Source: Eubacteriaceae bacterium (GTDB lineage: Bacteria; Bacillota; Clostridia; Eubacteriales; Anaerofustaceae). From it: a stretch of 62,532 nt of DNA. Both the position numbers and the translations under genes were made by a program. Position 1 is the stretch's first letter. Each line of letters begins with the position of its first letter. Positions 42,768-50,644 of the stretch are shown here, one piece after another. The notes under the pieces are model-generated. The model saw only the letters and a program-made list of their open reading frames with translations. It did not search any database and was not told the DNA's origin. The stretch lies in the NCBI GenBank assembly GCA_017531485.1, contig JAFXKY010000037.1, positions 1 through 62,532 on the forward strand, given 5' to 3'.

Positions 42768-44315
42768 ATGACAACTCAGTATATAAAGAAACATTTCAAC
42801 CTTATTCCACCAACAGAAGATGACGCACGTTCAGACAGAACGAGGATCGCTGATGAGCTTTATGACGAATTCGGAAATGTTGAATTCTCATACGATGCGG
42901 TGAGAATGCTTTATCCCCTTTGCAGGGAGGCAGAATGGGACATCACGGTTACTCTCGTAAAGAAAAACGGCTTTTACGAAGTAATTCTCGTTGAAAGCGG
43001 CGACACATCAGCTCATTGTTATGCAGTCGCTGTCGATTACGGTTCAACGACGGTAAAAAGCAAGCTCATGGACCTTGCCACGGGTCAGGAAGTCGCTTCC
43101 GCATCCTGTCCGAACCCGCAGATCGAATACGGCGATGAGATCCTCTCACGCATTTTCTACACAAAAGACAATTATGAACACCTTCAGGAGATCCACTCAA
43201 AGACGGTAAACGCCCTTAATACTATTATGGATCTTCTCGAAGAAAAAAGCGGAGTATCAAAGAAAGAATATCTCGGAATCGCAATCGGTGCAAACACGAC
43301 CATGTGTCACTTTATTGCAGGTCTTTTCCCTTGGGGGATCTTTGAAACTCCGTACGCGCCGGTATCTACGGAATTTGATCTTATAAAGGCAAAAGACATG
43401 GGTCTTGACATTCCCGGATACGTATACATCGCGCCGTCATCAGCAAACTATCTCGGCGGCGACATCATCGGCGGCCTTCTCACCACAGACATTGAAAAAG
43501 AAGAAGGTTACAGCGTATTCTTGGACATCGGCACAAACGGTGAGCTCGTTATCGGAAACTCACACTTCCTCGTTGCGGGAGCAGGTGCGGCAGGTCCTGC
43601 GTTTGAAGTCGGAGTAAGCAAATTCGGCATGAAGGCAGAAGACGGTGCAGTAAATCACGTAAAGATCGAAGACGGAAAGATCAATGTTGAGATCATCGGC
43701 GGCGTTCCCGCAAAAGGAATCTGCGGAACGGGCATCGTTGAGCTTCTTTCAGAACTTTTCCTGAACCGCTTCATTGACGGAACAGGCACGCTTCATCCGG
43801 AAATGAGTGAAGACATCATCACCATTCAGAATCCCGACAGCGGTGAAGACGAGCTTGCGGTAATTTATGCGTACGAAGAGGACGGAGATCCTATCTTCTT
43901 CTCTCAGACAGACATTGAAAACTTCATTCAGACGAAAGCCGCTGCGCACACGATGGTAGCGTCACTTCTCGAATACATGCATCTCACTCTGAATGACATT
44001 CACAAGTTCTATCTTGCAGGAGCGTTCGGAACTTATGTGGATCTTGAAAGTGCGATCACCATCGGTCTTTATCCGGACATTCCGAGAGACAGATACGTAG
44101 CACTGGGAAATTCATCCCTTGAAGGAGCAAAGAGAGTTCTTCTTGACACGGAAAGCACGGTAAGGATGAAATATTTCACAGACAACATGACATACGTTCA
44201 GTTCGGGGAAGTTGCGATGTTCGTACAGAACATGATGGCGGCGCAGTTCTTACCCCACACAGACACGAATCTTTACCCGACGGTAATGGAAAGATACAAC
44301 AAAATGAACAAATAA
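42768..44315 (+). CDS. ASKHA-domain protein, corrinoid-activator (RACo/RamA)-like, without ferredoxin domain
   Basis: A 515-residue ASKHA (DUF4445) ATPase like the C-terminal part of RACo/RamA/CmuC-type activators. These reduce Co(II) corrinoid proteins with ATP. Visible: AVDYGSTTVKSKLMD (about 88-102), GANTTMCHF, DIGTNGELVIG, GICGTGIVELL and FYLAGAFGTY. Full-length activators (about 600+ residues) begin with a ferredoxin domain; here residues 1-80 have no Cys-rich motif. Electrons may thus come from a separate protein, possibly the DUF2284 proteins encoded next door. ATG 42768 follows GAGGAAAG. Confidence 0.78.
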   Translation: MTTQYIKKHFNLIPPTEDDARSDRTRIADELYDEFGNVEFSYDAVRMLYPLCREAEWDITVTLVKKNGFYEVILVESGDTSAHCYAVAVDYGSTTVKSKLMDLATGQEVASASCPNPQIEYGDEILSRIFYTKDNYEHLQEIHSKTVNALNTIMDLLEEKSGVSKKEYLGIAIGANTTMCHFIAGLFPWGIFETPYAPVSTEFDLIKAKDMGLDIPGYVYIAPSSANYLGGDIIGGLLTTDIEKEEGYSVFLDIGTNGELVIGNSHFLVAGAGAAGPAFEVGVSKFGMKAEDGAVNHVKIEDGKINVEIIGGVPAKGICGTGIVELLSELFLNRFIDGTGTLHPEMSEDIITIQNPDSGEDELAVIYAYEEDGDPIFFSQTDIENFIQTKAAAHTMVASLLEYMHLTLNDIHKFYLAGAFGTYVDLESAITIGLYPDIPRDRYVALGNSSLEGAKRVLLDTESTVRMKYFTDNMTYVQFGEVAMFVQNMMAAQFLPHTDTNLYPTVMERYNKMNK

Positions 44316-44319
44316 TGTA

Positions 44320-44600
44320 GCTTTATGCTTCGCACAAAGCCTCTTATGGCCTTCCCGCCCGCCTCCCCCGCCGCCGTGCTCAGCGCAGAGCGCTGAGCCG
44401 CCGGAAGCTCCGCTTCCGGCCAAAATCCGCATCCGCGGATTTTGCGGCGGCGCCGCGCCGCAATCGTGCCTCGGGCACGATTGCCCGGTGGCTTCGCCGC
44501 CGGGCGGCGAGCCGCGAAGCGGCTCGCGCGGCGCGGACAGGGCGGGCAGCGGTGGCGCGAAGCGGGGAGCGAAAGCCGCATGGTGAAAGTCATGCGGCAA
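44320..44600. repeat. Multi-hairpin cluster A (GC-rich, non-coding)
   Basis: A very GC-rich gap made of back-to-back hairpins with 3-4-base loops. Arms: 44320-44340 (interrupted); 44378-44386/44390-44398; 44400-44408/44412-44420; 44422-44430/44435-44443; 44461-44470/44474-44483; 44483-44492/44496-44505 (one G-U); 44507-44515/44519-44527; 44575-44582/44591-44598. The loop pattern is NGC-xxx-GCN throughout. GCCCGCC (44357-44363) pairs with GGCGGGC (44541-44547), enclosing the set. The gene following starts at 44621. Confidence 0.85.
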
Positions 44601-44620
44601 AACACGAAAGAAGGATGACC

Positions 44621-45229
44621 ATGAAAGTATTTATGTTAAACGGCAGTCCGCATCGCGACGGATGCATCGTTACGGCGATGAAAGAAATGGGAAAAGTATT
44701 CGATGCGGAAAATATTCAGTGGGAAATTTATAATATCCCTCATACTCCCGTCAGAGGATGTATGGCTTGCGGCAAATGCTCCGACGGACACTGCGTGTTC
44801 GACGATGACTGCGCAAATGAGATCATCGATAAGATGACGGAAGCGGACGCGATAATTATCGGCAGCCCCGTATATTACTCAGGCGTCAACGGAACTCTGA
44901 AAGCCCTTCTCGACAGGGTATTTTATGCGGCAGGCAGAAACTTCGCGTATAAACCCGCTGCGGCGATCGTAAGCTGCAGGAGAGGCGGCGCAAGCAGCAC
45001 ATATGACCAGCTTAACCATTACTTCGGCATCTCACAGATGATCCAGGTCGGAAGTCAGTACTGGAATAATATTCACGGAAACAATAAGGAAGAAGCTCTC
45101 AAAGACCTCGAAGGACTGCAGATCATGCGCACCCTTGCGAGAAATACCGCATGGATCATGAAAAATACAGACGGCAAAGAAAAACCCGTTTCAGACGAAA
45201 AGAGAGTTTCCACCAACTTTATCAGATAA
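44621..45229 (+). CDS. Iron-sulfur flavoprotein / NADPH-dependent FMN reductase family
   Basis: A 202-residue flavodoxin-fold protein. FMN phosphate loop LNGSPHRDG at the N-terminus. The compact cysteine motif C47, C50, C53, C58 (CMACGKCSDGHC) matches the iron-sulfur flavoprotein (Isf) pattern, so it likely carries FMN plus a 4Fe-4S cluster. GSPVYYSGVNGTLKALLDR is the second family signature. ATG 44621 follows AAGGATGA; upstream is the GC-rich cluster, which gives spurious open frames. It overlaps the next gene (TAATG). Confidence 0.88.
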   Translation: MKVFMLNGSPHRDGCIVTAMKEMGKVFDAENIQWEIYNIPHTPVRGCMACGKCSDGHCVFDDDCANEIIDKMTEADAIIIGSPVYYSGVNGTLKALLDRVFYAAGRNFAYKPAAAIVSCRRGGASSTYDQLNHYFGISQMIQVGSQYWNNIHGNNKEEALKDLEGLQIMRTLARNTAWIMKNTDGKEKPVSDEKRVSTNFIR

Positions 45230-47241
45230 TGGACAGAAGAAAATTTTTACCGCTTACAAAACAGGATATGCTCGATCGGGGAATTGACCAATTCGACTTC
45301 GTTTTCGTCATAGGCGATGCTTACGTCGATCATCCGTCATTCGCCCCGGCGATCCTCGGAAGACTCCTTGAGCATTACGGATATTCCGTCGGCATCATCT
45401 CTCAGCCGGACTGGAAAGACGAAAATTCCATAGATATTTACGGACAACCCCGCCTTGCGTTTCTCATCTGCGGCGGAAATATGGACAGCATGGTCAATCA
45501 TTATTCCGTTTCCAAGAAAAAACGCTCCACCGATGCGTACACTCCCGGCGGAATTATGGGCAAAAGACCTGATTATGCAAGCATAGTTTATTCAAATCTC
45601 ATCAGAAAGAAATATAAAAACGCCCCTGTCATCATCGGCGGCATCGAAGCATCCCTCAGAAGACTGGCGCATTATGATTACTGGTCAAACAAAATAAAGC
45701 GCTCTCTCCTTCTCGATTCACAGGCAGATCTCCTCGTTTACGGAATGGGCGAAAATGCCCTGCTTACTATCGCGGAAGCACTTCAGAGCGGTCTTGATAT
45801 CAAAGACCTGACGTATGTTGACGGGACGGTTTATAAGACAAACAGCCTTGAATACGTTTATGACGGAATAAATCTTCCGTCATTCGATGAAGTAAAAAAC
45901 TCAAAGGAAAGCTACGCGAAGAGTTTTTACATTCAGTATCAGAATATGGATCATATTTCTGCGGAAAGGCTTATTGAAAAATATTCCGACAATGAGTACG
46001 TAATTCAGAATCCACCTGCCGCCCCCATCACGACGGAATTATTCGACTTGTTATACGAATTCGACTATCAGTATACTTACCACCCCGATTACGAAGCCCT
46101 CGGCGGTGTCAAAGCCATTGAGGAAGTCAAATTCTCCCTCGTCCACAACCGCGGTTGTTTCGGCGCGTGCAGTTTCTGCGCAATAACCTTCCATCAGGGC
46201 AGGACGATTCAGGTAAGAAGCGAAGAATCCATTTTAAGGGAAGCGGAAAAGATGACGAAGATGCCCGATTTCAAAGGATACATCCATGATGTGGGCGGTC
46301 CGACAGCAAACTTCCGTCATGTGGCCTGTGATAAGCAAAAGACCCTCGGCGTATGCAAAAACAAGCAGTGTCTTTACCCCACGCCCTGCAAGAATCTGAA
46401 CGCGGATCATTCGGAATATCTCAACCTTCTTCGCAAGATCCGTTCGATTCCGGGAGTGAAGAAAGTATTCGTTCGTTCGGGAATCCGTTTTGACTATCTC
46501 ATGCATGACAAAAATGACAACTTCCTCAGGGAACTTTGCGAACATCATGTCAGCGGACAGCTTAAAGTCGCTCCGGAACATATTTCCGACAACGTCCTCA
46601 AATACATGGGCAAGCCGTCCAAGGATGTTTATGACGAATTCTGCAACCGCTTTGAGAGAATGAACAAAAAAATCGGCAAGAAGCAGTATCTTGTGCCGTA
46701 TCTTATGAGTTCACACCCCGGTTCAACGCTGAATGAAGCCATTGAGCTCGCCCTTTATCTCAAAGAGCATAATCTCAACCCTCAGCAGGTTCAGGACTTC
46801 TATCCCACGCCGTCCACGATCTCCACTTGTATGTATTACACAGGGCTTGATCCGAGAACCATGAAGAAGGTGTATACAGAAACATCTGCTCACGAAAAAG
46901 CCATGCAGAGGGCGCTGATTCAGTACAAAAACCCGAAGAATCACCACCTCGTCATCGAAGCCCTCACAAAGGCAGGAAGACGCGACCTCATCGGTTTTGA
47001 AAAGAGCTGCCTTGTGGCGCCGAGAGTATTCGCATCTCAGCGTGACAGAGCCGAAGAAAATTCTTCTCCGCGCAGAGGCGGGTCCTCAAAAGGCGGCACA
47101 CAAAAGGGCGGCACATCAAAAGGACGCCCATCCGACAAATCAAAAGGCAGATCCTCTTCTTCCACCTCACAAAGAGGTAAAGGCGGAAAGAGCGCCGCAG
47201 GTCCGTCAGGCAGAAAGCCGGGCGGAGTGAAGAAAAAATAA
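45229..47241 (+). CDS. YgiQ-family radical SAM protein (UPF0313)
   Basis: A 670-residue radical SAM protein. N-terminal YgiQ domain (DAYVDHPSFAPAILGRLLE), then the 4Fe-4S motif CFGACSFC (C310, C314, C317), then FVRSGIRFDYL and QVQDFYPTPSTISTCMYYTG. The family is widespread but its reaction is unknown. The start ATG overlaps the flavoprotein stop, so the two are co-translated; the flavoprotein could be its reductant. After about residue 605 comes a low-complexity basic Lys/Ser/Gly tail (RGGSSKGGTQKGG...KKK), as in many YgiQ proteins. Confidence 0.92.
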   Translation: MDRRKFLPLTKQDMLDRGIDQFDFVFVIGDAYVDHPSFAPAILGRLLEHYGYSVGIISQPDWKDENSIDIYGQPRLAFLICGGNMDSMVNHYSVSKKKRSTDAYTPGGIMGKRPDYASIVYSNLIRKKYKNAPVIIGGIEASLRRLAHYDYWSNKIKRSLLLDSQADLLVYGMGENALLTIAEALQSGLDIKDLTYVDGTVYKTNSLEYVYDGINLPSFDEVKNSKESYAKSFYIQYQNMDHISAERLIEKYSDNEYVIQNPPAAPITTELFDLLYEFDYQYTYHPDYEALGGVKAIEEVKFSLVHNRGCFGACSFCAITFHQGRTIQVRSEESILREAEKMTKMPDFKGYIHDVGGPTANFRHVACDKQKTLGVCKNKQCLYPTPCKNLNADHSEYLNLLRKIRSIPGVKKVFVRSGIRFDYLMHDKNDNFLRELCEHHVSGQLKVAPEHISDNVLKYMGKPSKDVYDEFCNRFERMNKKIGKKQYLVPYLMSSHPGSTLNEAIELALYLKEHNLNPQQVQDFYPTPSTISTCMYYTGLDPRTMKKVYTETSAHEKAMQRALIQYKNPKNHHLVIEALTKAGRRDLIGFEKSCLVAPRVFASQRDRAEENSSPRRGGSSKGGTQKGGTSKGRPSDKSKGRSSSSTSQRGKGGKSAAGPSGRKPGGVKKK

Positions 47242-47258
47242 ATATTTCACATATCATG

Positions 47259-47288
47259 CAGACCGTCAGCCCGGCGGTCTGTTTTTAT
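47259..47288 (+). terminator. Terminator after ygiQ-like gene
   Basis: 7-bp stem CAGACCG / CGGTCTG, 9-base loop, then TTTTTATT. Confidence 0.82.
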
Positions 47289-47308
47289 TATCCACTCTGC
47301 GTTTCAAC

Positions 47309-47383
47309 GATCCCCCTGCGGCGCCATGCGCCGCTTTCCCCCTTACGAGTAAGGGGGACTTTCGCCGTGCGGCAGGTGGGATC
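47309..47383. repeat. Complete GATCCCCCTG...GGGATC intergenic repeat
   Basis: A 75-base unit. It starts GATCCCCCTGCGGC and ends GCGGCAGGTGGGATC, imperfect terminal inverted repeats. Inside are hairpin GCGGCGC-CAT-GCGCCGC (47318-47334) and hairpin CCCCCTTAC-GA-GTAAGGGGG (47338-47357). This is the clearest copy of the repeat family seen elsewhere in the window. Confidence 0.75.
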
Positions 47384-47473
47384 AGATATCCATAAAAGCG
47401 AAGCTTTTATACCTCAAAACAGGAAAATCATTCCAAAGATGACAAATATATTTAAGGGATAATGCGGTTTTTC

Positions 47474-47501
47474 TTGAAAAAATTCTCCAATATGATATAC
47501 T
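47474..47501 (+). promoter_or_regulatory. Promoter of the dockerin-protein gene
   Basis: TTGAAA (47474-47479), 16-base spacer, TATACT (47496-47501), then TAGGAG before ATG 47525. Confidence 0.72.
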
Positions 47502-47524
47502 TCTTGGGTAGGAGTTTATTATAT

Positions 47525-49393
47525 ATGAAAATTTCACATAAAACATTATCCATCGCACTTTGCATCCTTATGATGATATCTGTCTTTGCCGATAATACGG
47601 CATCTGCCGCGAGCAGTACGAGATATGCGGTGACGGAAGTGGACATCACCCGCTTTACTGAATCCGAAACAATTCTCGCAGGCCTTCAGAAGGTCATTAC
47701 GGATTATCCTGTCGCTTTTACCAAAGACGGCAAGACCTGCTCAAAATCACACTCAGGCGGCGAAGACAACTGCCTGTGGTTCACCCCTCATCAGAACTAT
47801 TCAAAACATAATTCACGTTCCACCCAATGTTTCGGGTATGCCAACTACGTATACGAAACCATCTTCGGTGAATACTGGGGCTTTTCCCAATATTTCTCCT
47901 CGGACAACACCCTCGGCTCCACCACAACAGGTGAGAAGGTCAGAAGTGAGTTTGAACGGCTCGGAGTATCTCTCGGAACTATCGTCAGAAGCTTCGGGGC
48001 GAACCATTCGTTCGTGGTTCTTGATCATGACGAAGACGGAGTGTGGATAATTCACGCAAATTATGCCGGCAGTAATTACGGCGGCTGCAACACCTCCATA
48101 TATTATTACCCCTGGAGCACCTTCGCAAAGGCTTACGGTCAGCTTGGGTACATCATCATCCCCGACAGCATATGCGAGAAGTGTACTTATACACTCGAAT
48201 CATTCCCTGTCTGCACCGTCTGCACCCACCGCATCGGAATATATGAAGATATGTACGCTTCGTATACCGTAACTTCCGACACTCCCGAATACTTCATCCC
48301 CTTCGAAGGCGGCCAGACGGAAGAAATGTACACCACAGACAGCGAAGTTATCATCACGGGGCTTTTCAACGTAAACGAAACGGCGTGGGCGATAACGGAA
48401 GACGGCAAATATATCATGGCGGAGAATATTTTATTTTCAGATTATCTTCCGAGCATGACCCTTTCAGGCGCAAAATATCCCGATGATTATATCGTAAAAG
48501 GCAAATCCTTCTGGCTTCAGGGTACGCTCTCTTCAAAAAACAAAATCAGTTCCCTGACTCTTCAGATCCTCAATGAAGCAGGAGAAGTCATCGACAAAAA
48601 CACCATAACTCCCGACATGATGAGAGTCAACGTCGCAGATGCGGACAATCTTAAATTCAGCCGCCTTGGCAAAGGATATTACACCTTCCGTCTTATTGCA
48701 GCTGATGCGGCAGAAGAGAAGGAGTTTATTTCAAGCCCGTTCAGGGTGATCTCCGACACGACAATAAAGGAAGCATTCCCGGACAAGATCTTCAGGCAGT
48801 ATGTCAAAACGGAAATAATCGGAGAATCGTCCACAGGTGATTCCGGATACGCAGATCTTTATGACGACATTTTCTCCAAGGTGACGGAAATTGACGTATC
48901 AGCTCTCGGAATTTCAACCCTCGGGGAGATACACCGCTTTGAGAATCTCATAAGCCTTGATGCGTCATATAACCACATGACGGAGCTTGACCTGTCGAAA
49001 CTAATCTTCCTCGAAACAGTCGACGTTTCTTCCCAGAGCGTTGGAAGGCAGGCGGAATATTCCCATGACGACGGAAGATACTCCCTGACAGTCGGAAATG
49101 CAGACATTGTTTATTATTCCCGCCCCTGCGAATTTCCCCGTAAGGAAGTGGTGGAAGTGCAAATCGGATATGGCGACATTCTTATGGACATTACCGTAGA
49201 TGTCACGGCTGATACGGACGTTCTTTCCGATGTGAACGGTGACGGATGCGTAAATTCCGACGATCTGTCGGCAGTTCTTTGTGAATACGGCACGGAAGTT
49301 ACCGGAGTGGCCGATGTGACGTATGACGGAAAGGTAAACAAAGACGACCTGTCAAAGATACTCGGAATGTACGGCAAGAAATTCACAGAATAA
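47525..49393 (+). CDS. Secreted CHAP-like/dockerin multidomain protein
   Basis: A 622-residue exported protein. Cleavable signal peptide (residues 1-30, ending ASA-A). Residues about 90-215 look like a CHAP-type cysteine amidase/peptidase, with C102 in STQCFGYANYVY and H161 in GANHSFVVLDHD. A CxxC...CxxC zinc-ribbon-like element follows (C217, C220, C230, C233), then beta domains and a short leucine-rich segment (SLDASYNHMTELDLSKL). The last 50 residues are two calcium-loop repeats, DVNGDGCVNSDDL and DVTYDGKVNKDDL, a type I dockerin. ATG 47525 follows TAGGAG. It could bind a cohesin-bearing scaffold; the peptidase call is tentative. Confidence 0.72.
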   Translation: MKISHKTLSIALCILMMISVFADNTASAASSTRYAVTEVDITRFTESETILAGLQKVITDYPVAFTKDGKTCSKSHSGGEDNCLWFTPHQNYSKHNSRSTQCFGYANYVYETIFGEYWGFSQYFSSDNTLGSTTTGEKVRSEFERLGVSLGTIVRSFGANHSFVVLDHDEDGVWIIHANYAGSNYGGCNTSIYYYPWSTFAKAYGQLGYIIIPDSICEKCTYTLESFPVCTVCTHRIGIYEDMYASYTVTSDTPEYFIPFEGGQTEEMYTTDSEVIITGLFNVNETAWAITEDGKYIMAENILFSDYLPSMTLSGAKYPDDYIVKGKSFWLQGTLSSKNKISSLTLQILNEAGEVIDKNTITPDMMRVNVADADNLKFSRLGKGYYTFRLIAADAAEEKEFISSPFRVISDTTIKEAFPDKIFRQYVKTEIIGESSTGDSGYADLYDDIFSKVTEIDVSALGISTLGEIHRFENLISLDASYNHMTELDLSKLIFLETVDVSSQSVGRQAEYSHDDGRYSLTVGNADIVYYSRPCEFPRKEVVEVQIGYGDILMDITVDVTADTDVLSDVNGDGCVNSDDLSAVLCEYGTEVTGVADVTYDGKVNKDDLSKILGMYGKKFTE

Positions 49394-49453
49394 CAAACGA
49401 CAAGGACATAAAAAAGGAAGCACGGAAAATACGTGCTTCCCTTATTTTTTACT
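49388..49453. repeat. 66-base direct repeat with terminator (copy 1)
   Basis: Identical to 50243-50308 over 66 bases. It contains a perfect stem GGAAGCACG / CGTGCTTCC followed by CTTATTTTTT. It terminates the dockerin gene and, read from the other side, the minus-strand gene at 49481. Its first bases are the last codon and stop of the dockerin gene. Confidence 0.95.
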
Positions 49454-49480
49454 ACTTGTCTGACAGGAAAGAATTTTCGT

Positions 49481-49963
49481 TCAGGTGTTCTTCCATTTTT
49501 TGATCCTGTCAACATTGGATGAACTTAAACACCAGATTGTATATTGCTTATCATCAACACTTCTTATGACGACTTTATTTGATGAACCAACCCTCCCATA
49601 TCGAGGAGCGGAGCTTATAGATTTAATGTGTTCCTTATACATAGCACAACTGCCGGCCCGGATGAGCCAGTCTTTTGATAAATATAAAGTTGTTTCCAAA
49701 CGAACAACATCTGTATCTTGGAATTGCACACCATATATCTGTTCTTGTTTATGTATCATTTTTCTGAACCGCTTGGTAAACAGTCCGGCAATAGCAGCAC
49801 ACATTGCAGCAAGTATATAAGGAACAAACGAAACAAGCGTATCTTCCGGAACAACATCATAGAACAAGGATACAACAAACAAAGGGACAGAAACAATGGT
49901 AGCGCAAGCAAAAGCCACCTGAACATTTCGCTTATGATAAATTTTGATGTACTTGTCTATCAT
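49481..49963 (-). CDS. Uncharacterised two-helix membrane protein, cassette 1
   Basis: A 160-residue protein. Two helices near the N-terminus (about 17-37 and 47-66) are followed by a basic cytoplasmic domain (FTKRFRKMIHKQEQIYG) and a PH-like or YcxB-like C-terminal domain ending IWCLSSSNVDRIKKWKN. ATG 49963 follows GGAGGA; the ATG at the longer frame start has no site. It is the second gene of a two-gene cassette after a 57-residue gene, ending in the 66-base repeat. No family recognised with confidence. Confidence 0.65.
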   Translation of the reverse strand: MIDKYIKIYHKRNVQVAFACATIVSVPLFVVSLFYDVVPEDTLVSFVPYILAAMCAAIAGLFTKRFRKMIHKQEQIYGVQFQDTDVVRLETTLYLSKDWLIRAGSCAMYKEHIKSISSAPRYGRVGSSNKVVIRSVDDKQYTIWCLSSSNVDRIKKWKNT

Positions 49964-49983
49964 TATTTCCTCCAATAAACAAA

Positions 49984-50157
49984 TCAATTTATCCGGTTCT
50001 TATACGAATCAGTATTCTCATCAGTTACCTCGTGAAATCCACCACCAAACAACCAACCTTCAGATTCTACAAAAGCTATAAATGCATCACAAACTTCATC
50101 TACAGTAATTTCATCCGGAACTTCAATACATCCACCAATTTCGATTTCTTTACTCAT
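49984..50157 (-). CDS. Small acidic protein (57 residues), cassette 1
   Basis: A short gene. The frame starts ATG at 50157 and ends TGA at 49984: MSKEIEIGGCIEVPDEITVD, then EVCDAFIAFVESEGWLFGGG, then FHEVTDENTDSYKNRIN. Strongly acidic, soluble, with an aromatic-glycine motif GWLFGGGFHE. It is preceded by AAAGAGAAA, a weak binding site, and by a good promoter inside the 63-base repeat at 50182. It lies 20 bases upstream of the membrane-protein gene. I recognise no named family. Confidence 0.6.
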   Translation of the reverse strand: MSKEIEIGGCIEVPDEITVDEVCDAFIAFVESEGWLFGGGFHEVTDENTDSYKNRIN

Positions 50158-50181
50158 TTTCTCTTTATCTCTTTCAGATCC

Positions 50182-50244
50182 TTATTCATCCTTCATTTGC
50201 ATTATATCACAGTATATATAATTATCAAAACACTTTCATACCGA
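50182..50244. repeat. 63-base direct repeat with minus-strand promoter (copy 1)
   Basis: Matches 50645-50707 at 62 of 63 bases (differs at 50237). On the minus strand it carries TTGATA (50223-50228), 16 bases, TATAAT (50201-50206), a strong promoter for the 57-residue and membrane-protein genes. Confidence 0.93.
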
Positions 50245-50308
50245 ATAACAAACGACAAGGACATAAAAAAGGAAGCACGGAAAATACGTGCTTCCCTTAT
50301 TTTTTACT
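50243..50308. repeat. 66-base direct repeat with terminator (copy 2)
   Basis: Perfect copy of 49388-49453, starting at the edge of the 63-base promoter repeat. It ends the minus-strand gene at 50308. Confidence 0.95.
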
Positions 50309-50622
50309 TATACCTGCTTGAAAGGATACATTTCATAATCTGATTTACCTTCCATGAACTTTATAATGTCACGAACTGCGCTCTCTACATCATCAGGGTG
50401 CCAATGAGTGCCCTGCGTGCGTTCCATGTCCATTACATCCATAACAAAGATACCTCCATCTTCGTACAGTTCAATAATTTGCCCATGCGCTTTTCCCACA
50501 ACTATGGGGCAATCGACGGTAAAACCATCATCAAGAGCAGAAGTAGTGGTTAAGATCAAAGAATATTGATCTTTCAGCTGTCTGTATACCTCTATGACAT
50601 CATCAACCGAAATATAAAACAT
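50308..50622 (-). CDS. Uncharacterised small protein (104 residues), cassette 2
   Basis: A 104-residue soluble acidic protein: MFYISVDDVIEVYRQL..., with SALDDGFTVDCPIVVGKAHG and GTHWHPDDVESAVRDIIKFM. The start is ATG 50622 behind GGAGGAG; the upstream ATG at 50652 in the same frame would be nearly leaderless. Charge, size and cassette context suggest an immunity or antitoxin type, but I recognise no family. It ends in the 66-base terminator repeat and starts in the 63-base promoter repeat. Confidence 0.6.
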   Translation of the reverse strand: MFYISVDDVIEVYRQLKDQYSLILTTTSALDDGFTVDCPIVVGKAHGQIIELYEDGGIFVMDVMDMERTQGTHWHPDDVESAVRDIIKFMEGKSDYEMYPFKQV

Positions 50623-50644
50623 ACATAACTCCTCCGTCATATCA

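Noticed and set aside
44378..44527. CRISPR array
   Set aside because: The hairpin clusters have no identical direct repeats separated by unique spacers, no cas genes are in the window, and each palindrome has a different stem.
44250..44605. Open frames on the minus strand through the GC-rich gap at 44.3-44.6 kb
   Set aside because: Stop codons are rare in sequence this GC-rich. The translations are Arg/Pro/Ala-rich with no domain, and the DNA is explained by hairpins.
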